A stretch of 64,000 nucleotides of DNA. It comes from Acidimicrobiaceae bacterium (GTDB lineage Bacteria; Actinomycetota; Acidimicrobiia; Acidimicrobiales; MedAcidi-G1). Shown piece after piece: positions 36,107 to 44,778 of this stretch. Location of the stretch: NCBI GenBank assembly GCA_002687745.1, contig NZBE01000010.1, forward strand, positions 100,666 through 164,665, read 5' to 3'. The position numbers and the translations under genes were made by a program. The first letter of the stretch is position 1; each line of letters opens with the position of its first letter. The notes beneath the pieces were generated by a model, which did not search any database, was not told the DNA's origin, and saw only the letters and a program-made list of their open reading frames with translations.

Positions 36107-37456
36107 TCACCCGACCCGGGCCCCAGGTGGTGAGAAATCAGACGCGGTCGACGGAGCCTGTGGCGGAATCCGGGCGTACCTGTCCGGCACCATCCGAACA
36201 GCTGCAGCCAGTGCCCTGTAGGCGGTCTCGGAATAGCCGACCTCGCCGTCGCGGAGGAGGTTGGCCATGACCCGCAGCGCCCACTCCATCAACGGCTGGG
36301 AGCGCATGCCGACCCTTGTCAGTTCCCGAATCAGGGCAGGGTTGCCGATAACCCTGGCGAAGATGCGGGCCATCTTGAAGTACGTCCCGTACTCGTCATC
36401 GAGCATCCCCGGGTAGCGGGCCAGTACCGAATCGCCCCGTGCGGCAGCCTCACCGATCAGCCCGGCGGCGAGGTGGCCCGTTTCGTAGGCGTAGTCGATT
36501 CCCTCGCCGTTGAACGGGTTTACCGAGCCTGCGGCGTCACCTACCAGCAGCCAGTTGGGGCCGGCCTTGGGGCCGACAGACCCTGCCATCGGCAGCCGAC
36601 CACCGGTTGGTGCGGCGATTGGCCTGGTGGGGTCGATCTGCCAGTGGCCCGGGAGGGTGCAGGCAAACTCCTCGAAAAGGTGGGTGGTGTTCACCGACCG
36701 GTAGTCGCGGAAGGTCGAGAGCAGGCCAATGCCGACGTTGATGGTTCCGTCGCCAACCGGGAAGATCCAGCCGTACCCGGGCATGGTGGTGCCCCTGCGG
36801 TCCCTCACGTCAAGCGCAGACTCGATCCACGGATCGTCGTGCATCGGGCTCTCGAAGTAACCCCGGATGGCCATGCCCATCGGGTAGGAGCGATCGCGTG
36901 AGGTTCCAAGCGCCCTCCCGAAGCGGGAGTTGGCGCCGTCGGCCACGACCACGAAGCGGGCATGGATGGGCCTCTCGATGCCGGTCTCCCGGTCGATCAC
37001 GACCGCACCCGAGATGCGACCGGACCCGTTCTGGTTGGAACCGTTGACGGGACCGTCGGCCCCTATGGGACCGACGGCGTCTGTACCCTCGAGCAGGGTG
37101 GCTCCTGCGAGCACGGCGTGGCGGGCGACGAACGTGTCCAGGTCGGAGCGCCGCACCACATAGCCGTAGGACGGGAATACGGGATGTTCAGGCCAGCCCA
37201 TTTCAAGGGTGCGCTCATGGGCGACCACCCGCAGCCCATCGAAGCGGTGGTAGCGCTCAAGCTGCTCGCCAAGCCCCATCGCCTCCAACTGGTGGACCGC
37301 GCGCGGAGTAAGGGCATCGCCACAGGTCTTCTCACGTGGGAACACCTTGCGCTCGACAACGACCGTGTCGAGGCCGGCGCTGGCCGCCCAGAAGGCGGTT
37401 GCTGCACCTGCGGGCCCACCGCCGATTACCAGCAGGTCGTGGACGTGATCAGGCAT
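36107..37456 (-). CDS. Geranylgeranyl reductase-family FAD-dependent oxidoreductase
   Basis: DLLVIGGGPAGAATAFWAASAG, FPREKTCGDALTPRAV, LLVGDAAGSVNPFNGEGIDYAYETG. Confidence 0.92.
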   Translation of the reverse strand: MPDHVHDLLVIGGGPAGAATAFWAASAGLDTVVVERKVFPREKTCGDALTPRAVHQLEAMGLGEQLERYHRFDGLRVVAHERTLEMGWPEHPVFPSYGYVVRRSDLDTFVARHAVLAGATLLEGTDAVGPIGADGPVNGSNQNGSGRISGAVVIDRETGIERPIHARFVVVADGANSRFGRALGTSRDRSYPMGMAIRGYFESPMHDDPWIESALDVRDRRGTTMPGYGWIFPVGDGTINVGIGLLSTFRDYRSVNTTHLFEEFACTLPGHWQIDPTRPIAAPTGGRLPMAGSVGPKAGPNWLLVGDAAGSVNPFNGEGIDYAYETGHLAAGLIGEAAARGDSVLARYPGMLDDEYGTYFKMARIFARVIGNPALIRELTRVGMRSQPLMEWALRVMANLLRDGEVGYSETAYRALAAAVRMVPDRYARIPPQAPSTASDFSPPGARVG

Positions 37457-37520
37457 GACCGGGGAAACGTGTATCAGCGGTGATCAACGCGGCCTCCCGG
37501 CAGGAGCGCCTGTCACTTGC

Positions 37521-38297
37521 TCAGCCGTTGGCCAACTGGTCGTCCGTGCCGAATGAGGCAGACCTCAACAGGTCGAGAACCTCGTCTACGGTGACCGTCT
37601 CAGGGTCGAGGTGGCCGTCGAGGTCCAGATCGCCAGAATGGATGGCCTCGTCCATTGCCTCGGCAAGACCCTCGTCGAACTCGGAGTGGCTCAGGTGGGC
37701 ACGCTCGTAGAGCACCACCCCGATCAACTCCTCTGTTGTAAGGGCGTCAGCGAAGCCGGGCATTCCACCAGCCACCACCCGGCCGGCAGCGTCGTCGCCG
37801 TATGGATTGCCGAGGCCAACTCCGGTGGATCCAGATGCGGCCCAGACGATGTGTTCGGCAGCGGTCGGGAACGTGGCCAGCACCTCACCGTCGGTCATTG
37901 CCGGTCCGGAGCCACCCTCACCACCGGCTCCGTGGCAGGCGGCACAGTGTGCCTCGTAGACGTGGGCGCCTTCTGCGAGAAGTCCGGCCGAGCCGGACTC
38001 GGGGGGCCGTTCGAGGGTTCCCACGTAGGTGACTGCCCAGATCGGCAGCAGGATCAGCGCACTTGCAGCCCACCATGGGATCTTCGGGCGGTCGGTGGCT
38101 GCGGCGTTGTACGGGGCCACCGGAGCGGCGGGGGTCGGCGCTTCGGGTTCGGGCGCGGAGGGGGCCTCGGCAGCGGGTGGGGCAGCAGCAGAGCCAGCAG
38201 GCGGAGCCGGGTCGGCGGCCTTGTCTGCAGGTTCGTCGGTGGTGGAGCCGCGCGCCTGGCGGGAGCGCTTCAGGAGGTGCTCGGGAATCTCAGTCAA
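37521..38297 (-). CDS. Membrane-anchored c-type cytochrome
   Basis: CxxCH in HCAACHGAGGEGG; single TM after Pro/Ala-rich region; N-term MTEIPEHLLKRSRQARG. Confidence 0.88.
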   Translation of the reverse strand: MTEIPEHLLKRSRQARGSTTDEPADKAADPAPPAGSAAAPPAAEAPSAPEPEAPTPAAPVAPYNAAATDRPKIPWWAASALILLPIWAVTYVGTLERPPESGSAGLLAEGAHVYEAHCAACHGAGGEGGSGPAMTDGEVLATFPTAAEHIVWAASGSTGVGLGNPYGDDAAGRVVAGGMPGFADALTTEELIGVVLYERAHLSHSEFDEGLAEAMDEAIHSGDLDLDGHLDPETVTVDEVLDLLRSASFGTDDQLANG

Positions 38298-38555
38298 CGT
38301 GGCCTCCGGGGCGACGTGGTGTTCGGTTCAGCGGTGTGCGGTTGGCCCGACACCGACCTCTGGTCGGACAGGTGCAGGCTAGCTGGCACTGTAGGTCGTC
38401 CGGCACCGATCCGGACAAGCCAGATGCTGCGTGCCCGGGTAGTCGCAACGTGCTCGGCGTGGTAGACACAGCGTCTGTGCAGGGGTGCCACGACGGGATC
38501 AACGGAGGGTCGCGGAGTCCCTGGACCACCCACTAGCATGGGGCGGGCACAGCGC

Positions 38556-38573
38556 TTGTGCATCGCTTCACTA
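38556..38573. promoter_or_regulatory. Candidate Rex operator upstream of bc/nuo operon
   Basis: TTGTGCA-TCGC-TTCACTA versus Rex consensus TTGTGAA-N4-TTCACAA (12 of 14 specified positions). Confidence 0.6.
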
Positions 38574-38624
38574 AGTCGCTGTAACCACCCAGTCGCCGAG
38601 ACCTGCCGAGGAGGAGCCTGAACG

Positions 38625-39080
38625 ATGGTCGCGTTCGTTGTATCCGTCATCGTGCTGGGTCTCATGGTCGCCGGCGCCGGTGCATACCGTGACCGCTGCC
38701 CCGCCGACAAGGACTTCACCTGGGGCGAGGCCATGCTCTTCGCCACCTACGTTTTCATGATCATGTTCTGGGTCTACGGCGTTGTCCCACACCAGTGGCT
38801 GACCTGGGCGGACAGCGAACTCAACTGGCGCCCTGACCGCTTCCTCGTCGGACCGTCGCTGCCGTGGACCGGCGAACAGGGCATCGTCGAGTGGGTCCTT
38901 CCCTTCACCATGACCTACGAGGTGATCCGCGACATCGTCGCTGTGATCATCTACCTCGTCGGCATCGGCGGCAACGCCGTGCTCTGGAAGAAGTGGCAGA
39001 ACCGGGGCGCAGAGGTTGCCGAACCCACACCAACCTCCGAATACGGCCGGCCGCTGGTACGCGAGGGGGCCGGAACATGA
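38625..39080 (+). CDS. Hypothetical membrane subunit of bc-complex locus
   Basis: 2-3 TM protein, SD GAGGAG; first gene of the co-directional operon. Confidence 0.7.
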   Translation: MVAFVVSVIVLGLMVAGAGAYRDRCPADKDFTWGEAMLFATYVFMIMFWVYGVVPHQWLTWADSELNWRPDRFLVGPSLPWTGEQGIVEWVLPFTMTYEVIRDIVAVIIYLVGIGGNAVLWKKWQNRGAEVAEPTPTSEYGRPLVREGAGT

Positions 39081-39493
39081 GCGTCATCGACGCCAACCCG
39101 GCACATCCGATGTTTGTCGACGACTACACACTTCGCGAGGTCGATGCCGCCTGGATGGCCACGGCGGTGAAGCTCAAGCAGTTCATCCACATTGACCAGT
39201 CCGAGTGCATCATGTGCGAGGGCTGCGTCGACATCTGCCCCTGGAAGTGCATCCACATGGTCAGCCCCGACGTCATCGTCGAGGCGGTCGGAACCGGAAT
39301 GCCCGGCGACGACCCCAGCGACAACGTCATCTTCACCATCGACGACGACGTCTGCACCCGCTGCGCCCTGTGTGTCGATCGCTGTCCCACCGGTGTCATC
39401 ATCCTCGGAAAGATGAGCGACCCACCGGCAGACGGCGACGCACACCAACGCGCCAACAGCCATGGCTATGGCTACGGCATGCGCCTCGGCTGA
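39077..39493 (+). CDS. Dicluster 4Fe-4S ferredoxin-like protein
   Basis: CIMCEGCVDICP and CTRCALCVDRCP. Confidence 0.92.
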   Translation: MSVIDANPAHPMFVDDYTLREVDAAWMATAVKLKQFIHIDQSECIMCEGCVDICPWKCIHMVSPDVIVEAVGTGMPGDDPSDNVIFTIDDDVCTRCALCVDRCPTGVIILGKMSDPPADGDAHQRANSHGYGYGMRLG

Positions 39494-39558
39494 TCGGCGG
39501 TAGGCGGGAACTATGCGCAACATGAACACCCACACAGGTTCACAGGAGAACGACGACA

Positions 39559-40326
39559 GTGGTCGATAGCAACGGCAGCAAGCCGACCGGACAGGCGCTG
39601 GCAGAGCGCGTTCAGGGATCACAGGCCTGGGGATCCATCTTCAGGCCCGGTTCCATCTTCCGGAAGGGCTACAGCGACAGTCCCCGGAACCGGTCATACG
39701 TGATCATGAACAGCGTCCTCTACCACCTGCACCCTGTGAAGGTGAAGAGGCACGCCGTAAAGGTGAGCTACACGCTCTGCCTGGGCGGGTTGAGCTTCTT
39801 CCTGTTCATCCATCTCACGGTCACCGGCATCTTCCTGATGTTCTTCTACCGGCCCACAGCGGCCCCGGCGTGGAATGACATCCTGACACTTCAGACGTCG
39901 GTTGGCTTCGGCCTCCTCGTGCGCAACATGCACCGGTGGGCTGCCCACCTCATGGTCCTCTCAGTGTTCCTCCACATGGCCCGGGTCTTCTACCACGGCG
40001 CCTACAAGCCGCCCCGCGAATTCAACTGGGTCATCGGTGTGATGCTGCTGCAGCTCACCCTGCTTCTCTCCTTCACCGGGTACCTGCTGCCCTGGGACCA
40101 GCTGGCCCTCTGGGCGGTAACCGTCGGTACCAACATGATGGGCTTCACGCCGGTGTTCGGACCACAGGTCAGGTTCGTCCTCCTCGGAGGGGTCGAGATC
40201 GGGACCGACACCCTGCTGCGCTGGTACGTACTGCACGTGTTGATGCTGCCCTTTGTGACGGTGATCTTCATGGCAATCCACTTCTGGCGCGTCCGCAAGG
40301 ACGGCGGAATCTCCGGACCGCTCTAG
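39559..40326 (+). CDS. Cytochrome b N-terminal (b6-type) subunit
   Basis: RNMHRWAAHLMVLSVFLHMARVFYHGAYKPPREFNWVIGV; GYLLPWDQLALWAVTVG; His ligands in TM segments. Confidence 0.93.
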   Translation: MVDSNGSKPTGQALAERVQGSQAWGSIFRPGSIFRKGYSDSPRNRSYVIMNSVLYHLHPVKVKRHAVKVSYTLCLGGLSFFLFIHLTVTGIFLMFFYRPTAAPAWNDILTLQTSVGFGLLVRNMHRWAAHLMVLSVFLHMARVFYHGAYKPPREFNWVIGVMLLQLTLLLSFTGYLLPWDQLALWAVTVGTNMMGFTPVFGPQVRFVLLGGVEIGTDTLLRWYVLHVLMLPFVTVIFMAIHFWRVRKDGGISGPL

Positions 40327-40341
40327 GCCAGGGACGCGACG

Positions 40342-41088
40342 ATGACTGAAATCCCCGAACACCTCCGCAAGCGTGCCGAAGAGGCCCGCCAGAAGGCCGC
40401 AGGCGCGACCGGGGCCGACAAGCCGGCCGACGCTGCCCCATCCGAGGCGACAGCATCAGGCGGCGAGGCGGCCGAGGGCCGGATTCCGGTCCACCTGCTG
40501 GACCGCAGCAGGGCAGCAGCCAACCAACCGGCTCCAGACGCCGACCCGGCTCCGGCCGGTGGCGGAGCACCCGCGCCGAGCAGCGGCCCCGACGGGCACA
40601 ACCAGCGCCTCCTCACCGTCGTCAAGTCCGGCTCGATCCAGGACGCCAAGTCGGTTCCCCAGGACAAGGTGCACGTCTGGCCCCACCTGCTGGTGGCTGA
40701 GTTCCTGGCAGCCCTGGCCGTCACCCTGTTCCTGCTGGCGTTCTCGATCTTCGTCAACGCACCCCTGCTCGACCTGGCGAACTTCAACCAGACCCCCAAC
40801 CCGTCAAAGGCACCCTGGTACTTCCTCGGACTCCAGGAGATGCTCACCATGTTCCACCCGATGGTGGCGGGCGTGACCATCCCCGGTATCGGCCTCATCC
40901 TCCTGGCGATGGCGCCCTACATCGACAAGAACCCCTCCAAGGCACCCGAGGACCGCAAGTTCGCCATCTCGCTCATGACCGTCCACCTAATGTTCTGGGC
41001 CGTCCTCGTGATGATCGGCTCGTTCTTCCGCGGCCCCGGCTTCAACTTCATCTTCCCATGGAACAGCGGCCTGTTCTTCGAACTGTGA
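40342..41088 (+). CDS. Cytochrome b C-terminal / subunit IV-like protein
   Basis: NPSKAPWYFLGLQEMLTMFHPMVAGVTIPG; extended N-terminus MTEIPEHLRKRAEEARQKA. Confidence 0.9.
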   Translation: MTEIPEHLRKRAEEARQKAAGATGADKPADAAPSEATASGGEAAEGRIPVHLLDRSRAAANQPAPDADPAPAGGGAPAPSSGPDGHNQRLLTVVKSGSIQDAKSVPQDKVHVWPHLLVAEFLAALAVTLFLLAFSIFVNAPLLDLANFNQTPNPSKAPWYFLGLQEMLTMFHPMVAGVTIPGIGLILLAMAPYIDKNPSKAPEDRKFAISLMTVHLMFWAVLVMIGSFFRGPGFNFIFPWNSGLFFEL

Positions 41089-41141
41089 TGTCCATGCCCA
41101 CCCACCTCGCGGCCTCAGGCCGGAACCCCGGGAGCTGATCC

Positions 41142-42017
41142 GTGGTAGTCGTGATCCCAATCGTCCTGCTCGTGGTGCTCGCAGGGGTGCTGCTTGTAGG
41201 AACATCCCGGCGACGTGAACAAAGGGCGGCCGGCCTGTCCCGCGAGGCCCGTCGCAGCGACAAGGCCAGCCTCGCCCTTTCGGCAGGTGACGGCGACACT
41301 GCCCCAACTGGCCGCCAGGTGGAACACGAAGCCATCGCAACCAGGAAGGTGGTAGACGCACCGGTCGTCGAGTCGGCACCCGCCGAGCCGTTCGTGGCAC
41401 CCGATCCGCTGGCCCTGGGCGTGTCCCGCCGGCAGTTCTTCAATCGCAGCATCGTGGGCATGATGGGCCTCGGCCTCTCCGGCTTTGGCGGCGCATGCAT
41501 AGCCTTCCTCTGGCCACAGGGCGTGAGCGGCTTCGGCTCCAAGATCAAGGTCGGCAACATGATCGAGCTTCTGGCCGAGATCAAGGACAAGAACGGCTTC
41601 GTCTACATGCCCGAAGGCCGAATGTGGATCACCGCGTATCCGAACGGCGCCGTGGAAAAAGCCCGGACGGCCTACTCCTCACCTGAGTTGACCGGCATGG
41701 CGGCCGGGGTCGAGAGCGGATTCGAGAGCGGGGTCGTCGCCCTGTACCAGAAGTGCCCCCACCTGGGCTGTCGGGTACCCGAGTGCGTGTCGTCGCAGTG
41801 GTTCGAGTGCCCCTGCCACGGTTCTCAGTTCAACCAGGTCGGAGAAAAGCGCGGAGGACCCGCACCGAGGGGCATGGACCGGTTCGCCATGACCGTGGCC
41901 GACGGCGTGCTCACGGTTGACACCGGCACGATCGTTCAGGGACCCCCCATCGGAACCAACACCACCGGCCAGGAGGCCGAGGGTCCGCACTGCATAGGCG
42001 CCGCCGACGGCCACTAG
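41142..42017 (+). CDS. Rieske 2Fe-2S protein of bc complex
   Basis: KCPHLGCRVPEC...FECPCHGSQFNQVGEKRGGPAPRGMDRF; SRRQFFNRS signal-like segment. Confidence 0.95.
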   Translation: MVVVIPIVLLVVLAGVLLVGTSRRREQRAAGLSREARRSDKASLALSAGDGDTAPTGRQVEHEAIATRKVVDAPVVESAPAEPFVAPDPLALGVSRRQFFNRSIVGMMGLGLSGFGGACIAFLWPQGVSGFGSKIKVGNMIELLAEIKDKNGFVYMPEGRMWITAYPNGAVEKARTAYSSPELTGMAAGVESGFESGVVALYQKCPHLGCRVPECVSSQWFECPCHGSQFNQVGEKRGGPAPRGMDRFAMTVADGVLTVDTGTIVQGPPIGTNTTGQEAEGPHCIGAADGH

Positions 42018-42051
42018 GCCCGCCCCGTCAGGAGACCAACGAGACAACCCG

Positions 42052-43242
42052 ATGATCCTCGCAGCAAGCACACAACGCACAGTCGGCCTGGTGCTGGCCG
42101 TTCTCGTGATGGTCGGGCTCGTCGTATACATGCTCTTCAACTTCCGTATCGGAAAGCGCGAGGTCGGCTCCGAGATCGACCTGGCTGCCAACCGGACACC
42201 CCATGTCGACGACCTCGAGCTGGAAACCAGGGTGCTCGATCGGAGTCTCGCCTGGTCGCTCGTCACGCTCGCAGCCATCTCCCTGGTACTGCCCATGTAC
42301 TGGCTGATGGAACCGGCCCGACAGGAGAACGCAGCCATCGACTGGGTCGGCCGCTTCGAGGTCAAGGGTGCCAGAATCTTCGAGGACGGTTGCGCCAACT
42401 GCCACGGACCAGGCGGTGTCGGTGGGGTGGCGGCCTTCACCATCGCGGACCCTGATGGCCAGTTCGTGGCCCAGGTCGAGTGGAAGGCGCCTGCACTAAC
42501 AACGGCCCTCTCCCGCTTCAGCGAGGCAGAGGTAACCGATATCCTCAACTACGGCCGTCCGGGCACCCCGATGCCGGCCTGGGGCCTGTCCGGCGGTGGC
42601 CCGCTGACCACCCAACAGGTCGAACAGCTTGTCGTGTACCTGCGGTCCATCCAGCTAGACCAGGACGCTGCTACGGCCGAGATCAGCTCAGGTATCCGAG
42701 CCGGGGTAGGGGCCGTGGTAACGGCAGCCGATCCGTCCCTAACCGATCGCGATGACGTCGACGCAGCAATCGATACATGGCTCGAAGGTGCAACCGATCC
42801 GGCCAGCGACGACTACCTGTTGTACGGTGAACTTCTCTTCAACAACGCTTCGGCACAGGACGCCAACAACTGTGCCCGCTGCCATACCCCCGGCTTCTCC
42901 TTCGGGGCGACCAGCGAGGCCGCCACAGCCGACCTGCTCGAGGCGTGGCCGCGGCTGGCCGAGTCCGGGATACTCACCGGTTGGCAGCCTGGAGCAGGCC
43001 ACGTGGGCCCTGACCTTGCCGGTGTCGAGGCCCACTTCTCAACGAGCCAGCGGCAGTCCGAGTTCATCCGCGCCGGGTCCGAGGTGGGCATCGGCTTCGG
43101 CAACGCACGGACCGGCTCGGGCGGCATGCCCGGATACGGCGGACGGGTCGATGATCTCGACGTGATCGGAACCGTCGAGCGCAGCCAGCTGCTCACGCCT
43201 GAACAGATTGACGCCATCGTGGCCTACGAGAGGAGCCTCTGA
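42052..43242 (+). CDS. Diheme c-type cytochrome, membrane-anchored
   Basis: CANCHGPGGVGG and CARCHTPGFSFG; two N-terminal TM segments. Confidence 0.9.
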   Translation: MILAASTQRTVGLVLAVLVMVGLVVYMLFNFRIGKREVGSEIDLAANRTPHVDDLELETRVLDRSLAWSLVTLAAISLVLPMYWLMEPARQENAAIDWVGRFEVKGARIFEDGCANCHGPGGVGGVAAFTIADPDGQFVAQVEWKAPALTTALSRFSEAEVTDILNYGRPGTPMPAWGLSGGGPLTTQQVEQLVVYLRSIQLDQDAATAEISSGIRAGVGAVVTAADPSLTDRDDVDAAIDTWLEGATDPASDDYLLYGELLFNNASAQDANNCARCHTPGFSFGATSEAATADLLEAWPRLAESGILTGWQPGAGHVGPDLAGVEAHFSTSQRQSEFIRAGSEVGIGFGNARTGSGGMPGYGGRVDDLDVIGTVERSQLLTPEQIDAIVAYERSL

Positions 43243-44252
43243 TGAGTGCATTCGTCATGCTCGCAGGCCTCGCCTACAACCCGCACATCGCCGGGATCCT
43301 CGTCGTAGCAACGGGCGTAGTTGTTCTCATTGGATCCGTGTGGCTGCTGCTTGCCACCAACTCTGGCATCAGGGTCGGAACGCTGCTGGCCGTAACCTCC
43401 CTCATGGGGTGGATGGTGATCATGGGGTCCACCTGGTGGATGTACGGCAAGGGCTGGCAGGGGAGCAGCGCTTCATGGATCACCGTCGACATCAACGTCG
43501 GTGACCTGGCGGCCAGCGGCCTTCCAGAAGCAAGGCAACTTCCCAACCCCGGCGACCTGCCGTCCGGCTACGAAATGGTCGTGTCGTCAGGTGATGCAGT
43601 GGCAATGGCCGAATACGGCACCCTCCCGACATCCGACGAGTACCCCGACCTTCCCGCTGACGAACTCCAGATGCTTCGCGCAGACCGGCAGGTACGCAAC
43701 GAGACGGTCACCAGATCTGAACTGGCAGCGGTCGCGCCAGAGGTGACGGCCGCTGCGGGCCTCGGCAACCTCGGTGGCTGGCGCCTGCTGGCGACGACCG
43801 AGGCCGGCGACGCGCAGGCCCAGGCAGTCGCCGATGTCCTGTCACACAGTGATCTCGGGTTCGGCTCCACCGGAGACTTCAAGCTGCTGGATGCGTTCAC
43901 CATGGGCGGTAAGCCGACGCTGCCCAAGGACCCGGCCCGGTGGGACCGCATAAGCCTCTGGGTCACCAACTCCGCCCGGATAACCAACCCGGTGAAGTAC
44001 ACGGTCGTCCAGCTGCAGTCGGTTGTCGACCAGGCGACCATCCCCGGTGAGGCACCGCCTCGGCCAATTGCAGACGCCGATGAGCCCGTCGTCTCGGTGA
44101 TCATGGTCCGGGACCTCGGCAGCGTCAGGCTCCGGCCTGCACTCGTCACCATCGGATCGCTACTGGTCTTCCTCGCGCTCTGCCACTGGCTCCATGTCCG
44201 TGACAAGGAGGTCATGGCACGGCGCAGGGAGTTCGAAGCGGCAGGAGCCTGA
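43242..44252 (+). CDS. Uncharacterised membrane protein between bc and nuo genes
   Basis: Two N-terminal TMs and one C-terminal TM flanking ~200-aa soluble domain; TGATG start overlap. Confidence 0.75.
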   Translation: MSAFVMLAGLAYNPHIAGILVVATGVVVLIGSVWLLLATNSGIRVGTLLAVTSLMGWMVIMGSTWWMYGKGWQGSSASWITVDINVGDLAASGLPEARQLPNPGDLPSGYEMVVSSGDAVAMAEYGTLPTSDEYPDLPADELQMLRADRQVRNETVTRSELAAVAPEVTAAAGLGNLGGWRLLATTEAGDAQAQAVADVLSHSDLGFGSTGDFKLLDAFTMGGKPTLPKDPARWDRISLWVTNSARITNPVKYTVVQLQSVVDQATIPGEAPPRPIADADEPVVSVIMVRDLGSVRLRPALVTIGSLLVFLALCHWLHVRDKEVMARRREFEAAGA

Positions 44253-44255
44253 TCC

Positions 44256-44300
44256 GTGGTAGTCGCCTGCAGAGACGCCTGCCGGCGCCCGGGAGGTTGA
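44256..44300 (+). CDS. Candidate 14-codon leader peptide (VVVACRDACRRPGG) coupled to nuoA
   Basis: AGGAG SD, GTG start, stop TGA ends 1 nt before nuoA GTG; nuoA SD lies inside it. Confidence 0.4.
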   Translation: MVVACRDACRRPGG

Positions 44301-44301
44301 C

Positions 44302-44778
44302 GTGCTCGGCCAGTACCTGCCCCTTGTGTTCCTGTTTGCGCTGGCATTTCTCTTTGCTGCGCTGAGCTTCTTCGCTTCACGGCTGCTAGCCCCACGCAGC
44401 CCCAACGACAAGAAGGAAGCCCCGTACGAGTGCGGGATCATTCCCGGGCGCGAAGCACCCGAGCGCTTCCCGGTGCGCTTCTTTCTGGTGGCGATGATCT
44501 TCATCGTCTTCGACATCGAGATCATCTTCTTCTACCCGTGGGCGATAGCACACGGCGAGATCGGACTGTTCGGCCTCGTCGCCGTGCTCATCTTCTCCCT
44601 GGCCGTGTTCGAGTCCTTCGTCTACCTGATCGGCAACGGCGCCCTCGAGTGGGGGCCGCTCAGCCGTGAGGCACCGGGTGGAGGCGTCGTGTCGGCAGGG
44701 CGCACCTCGTCGACAACGGTCTCGCGGGCAGGCATCCGCCAGGTGGGCCTCGACGGCCGACCCGGGGGGAATGCCTGA
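44302..44778 (+). CDS. nuoA: NADH-quinone oxidoreductase subunit A (cluster 1)
   Basis: [41 protein letters not shown]. Confidence 0.95.
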   Translation: MLGQYLPLVFLFALAFLFAALSFFASRLLAPRSPNDKKEAPYECGIIPGREAPERFPVRFFLVAMIFIVFDIEIIFFYPWAIAHGEIGLFGLVAVLIFSLAVFESFVYLIGNGALEWGPLSREAPGGGVVSAGRTSSTTVSRAGIRQVGLDGRPGGNA

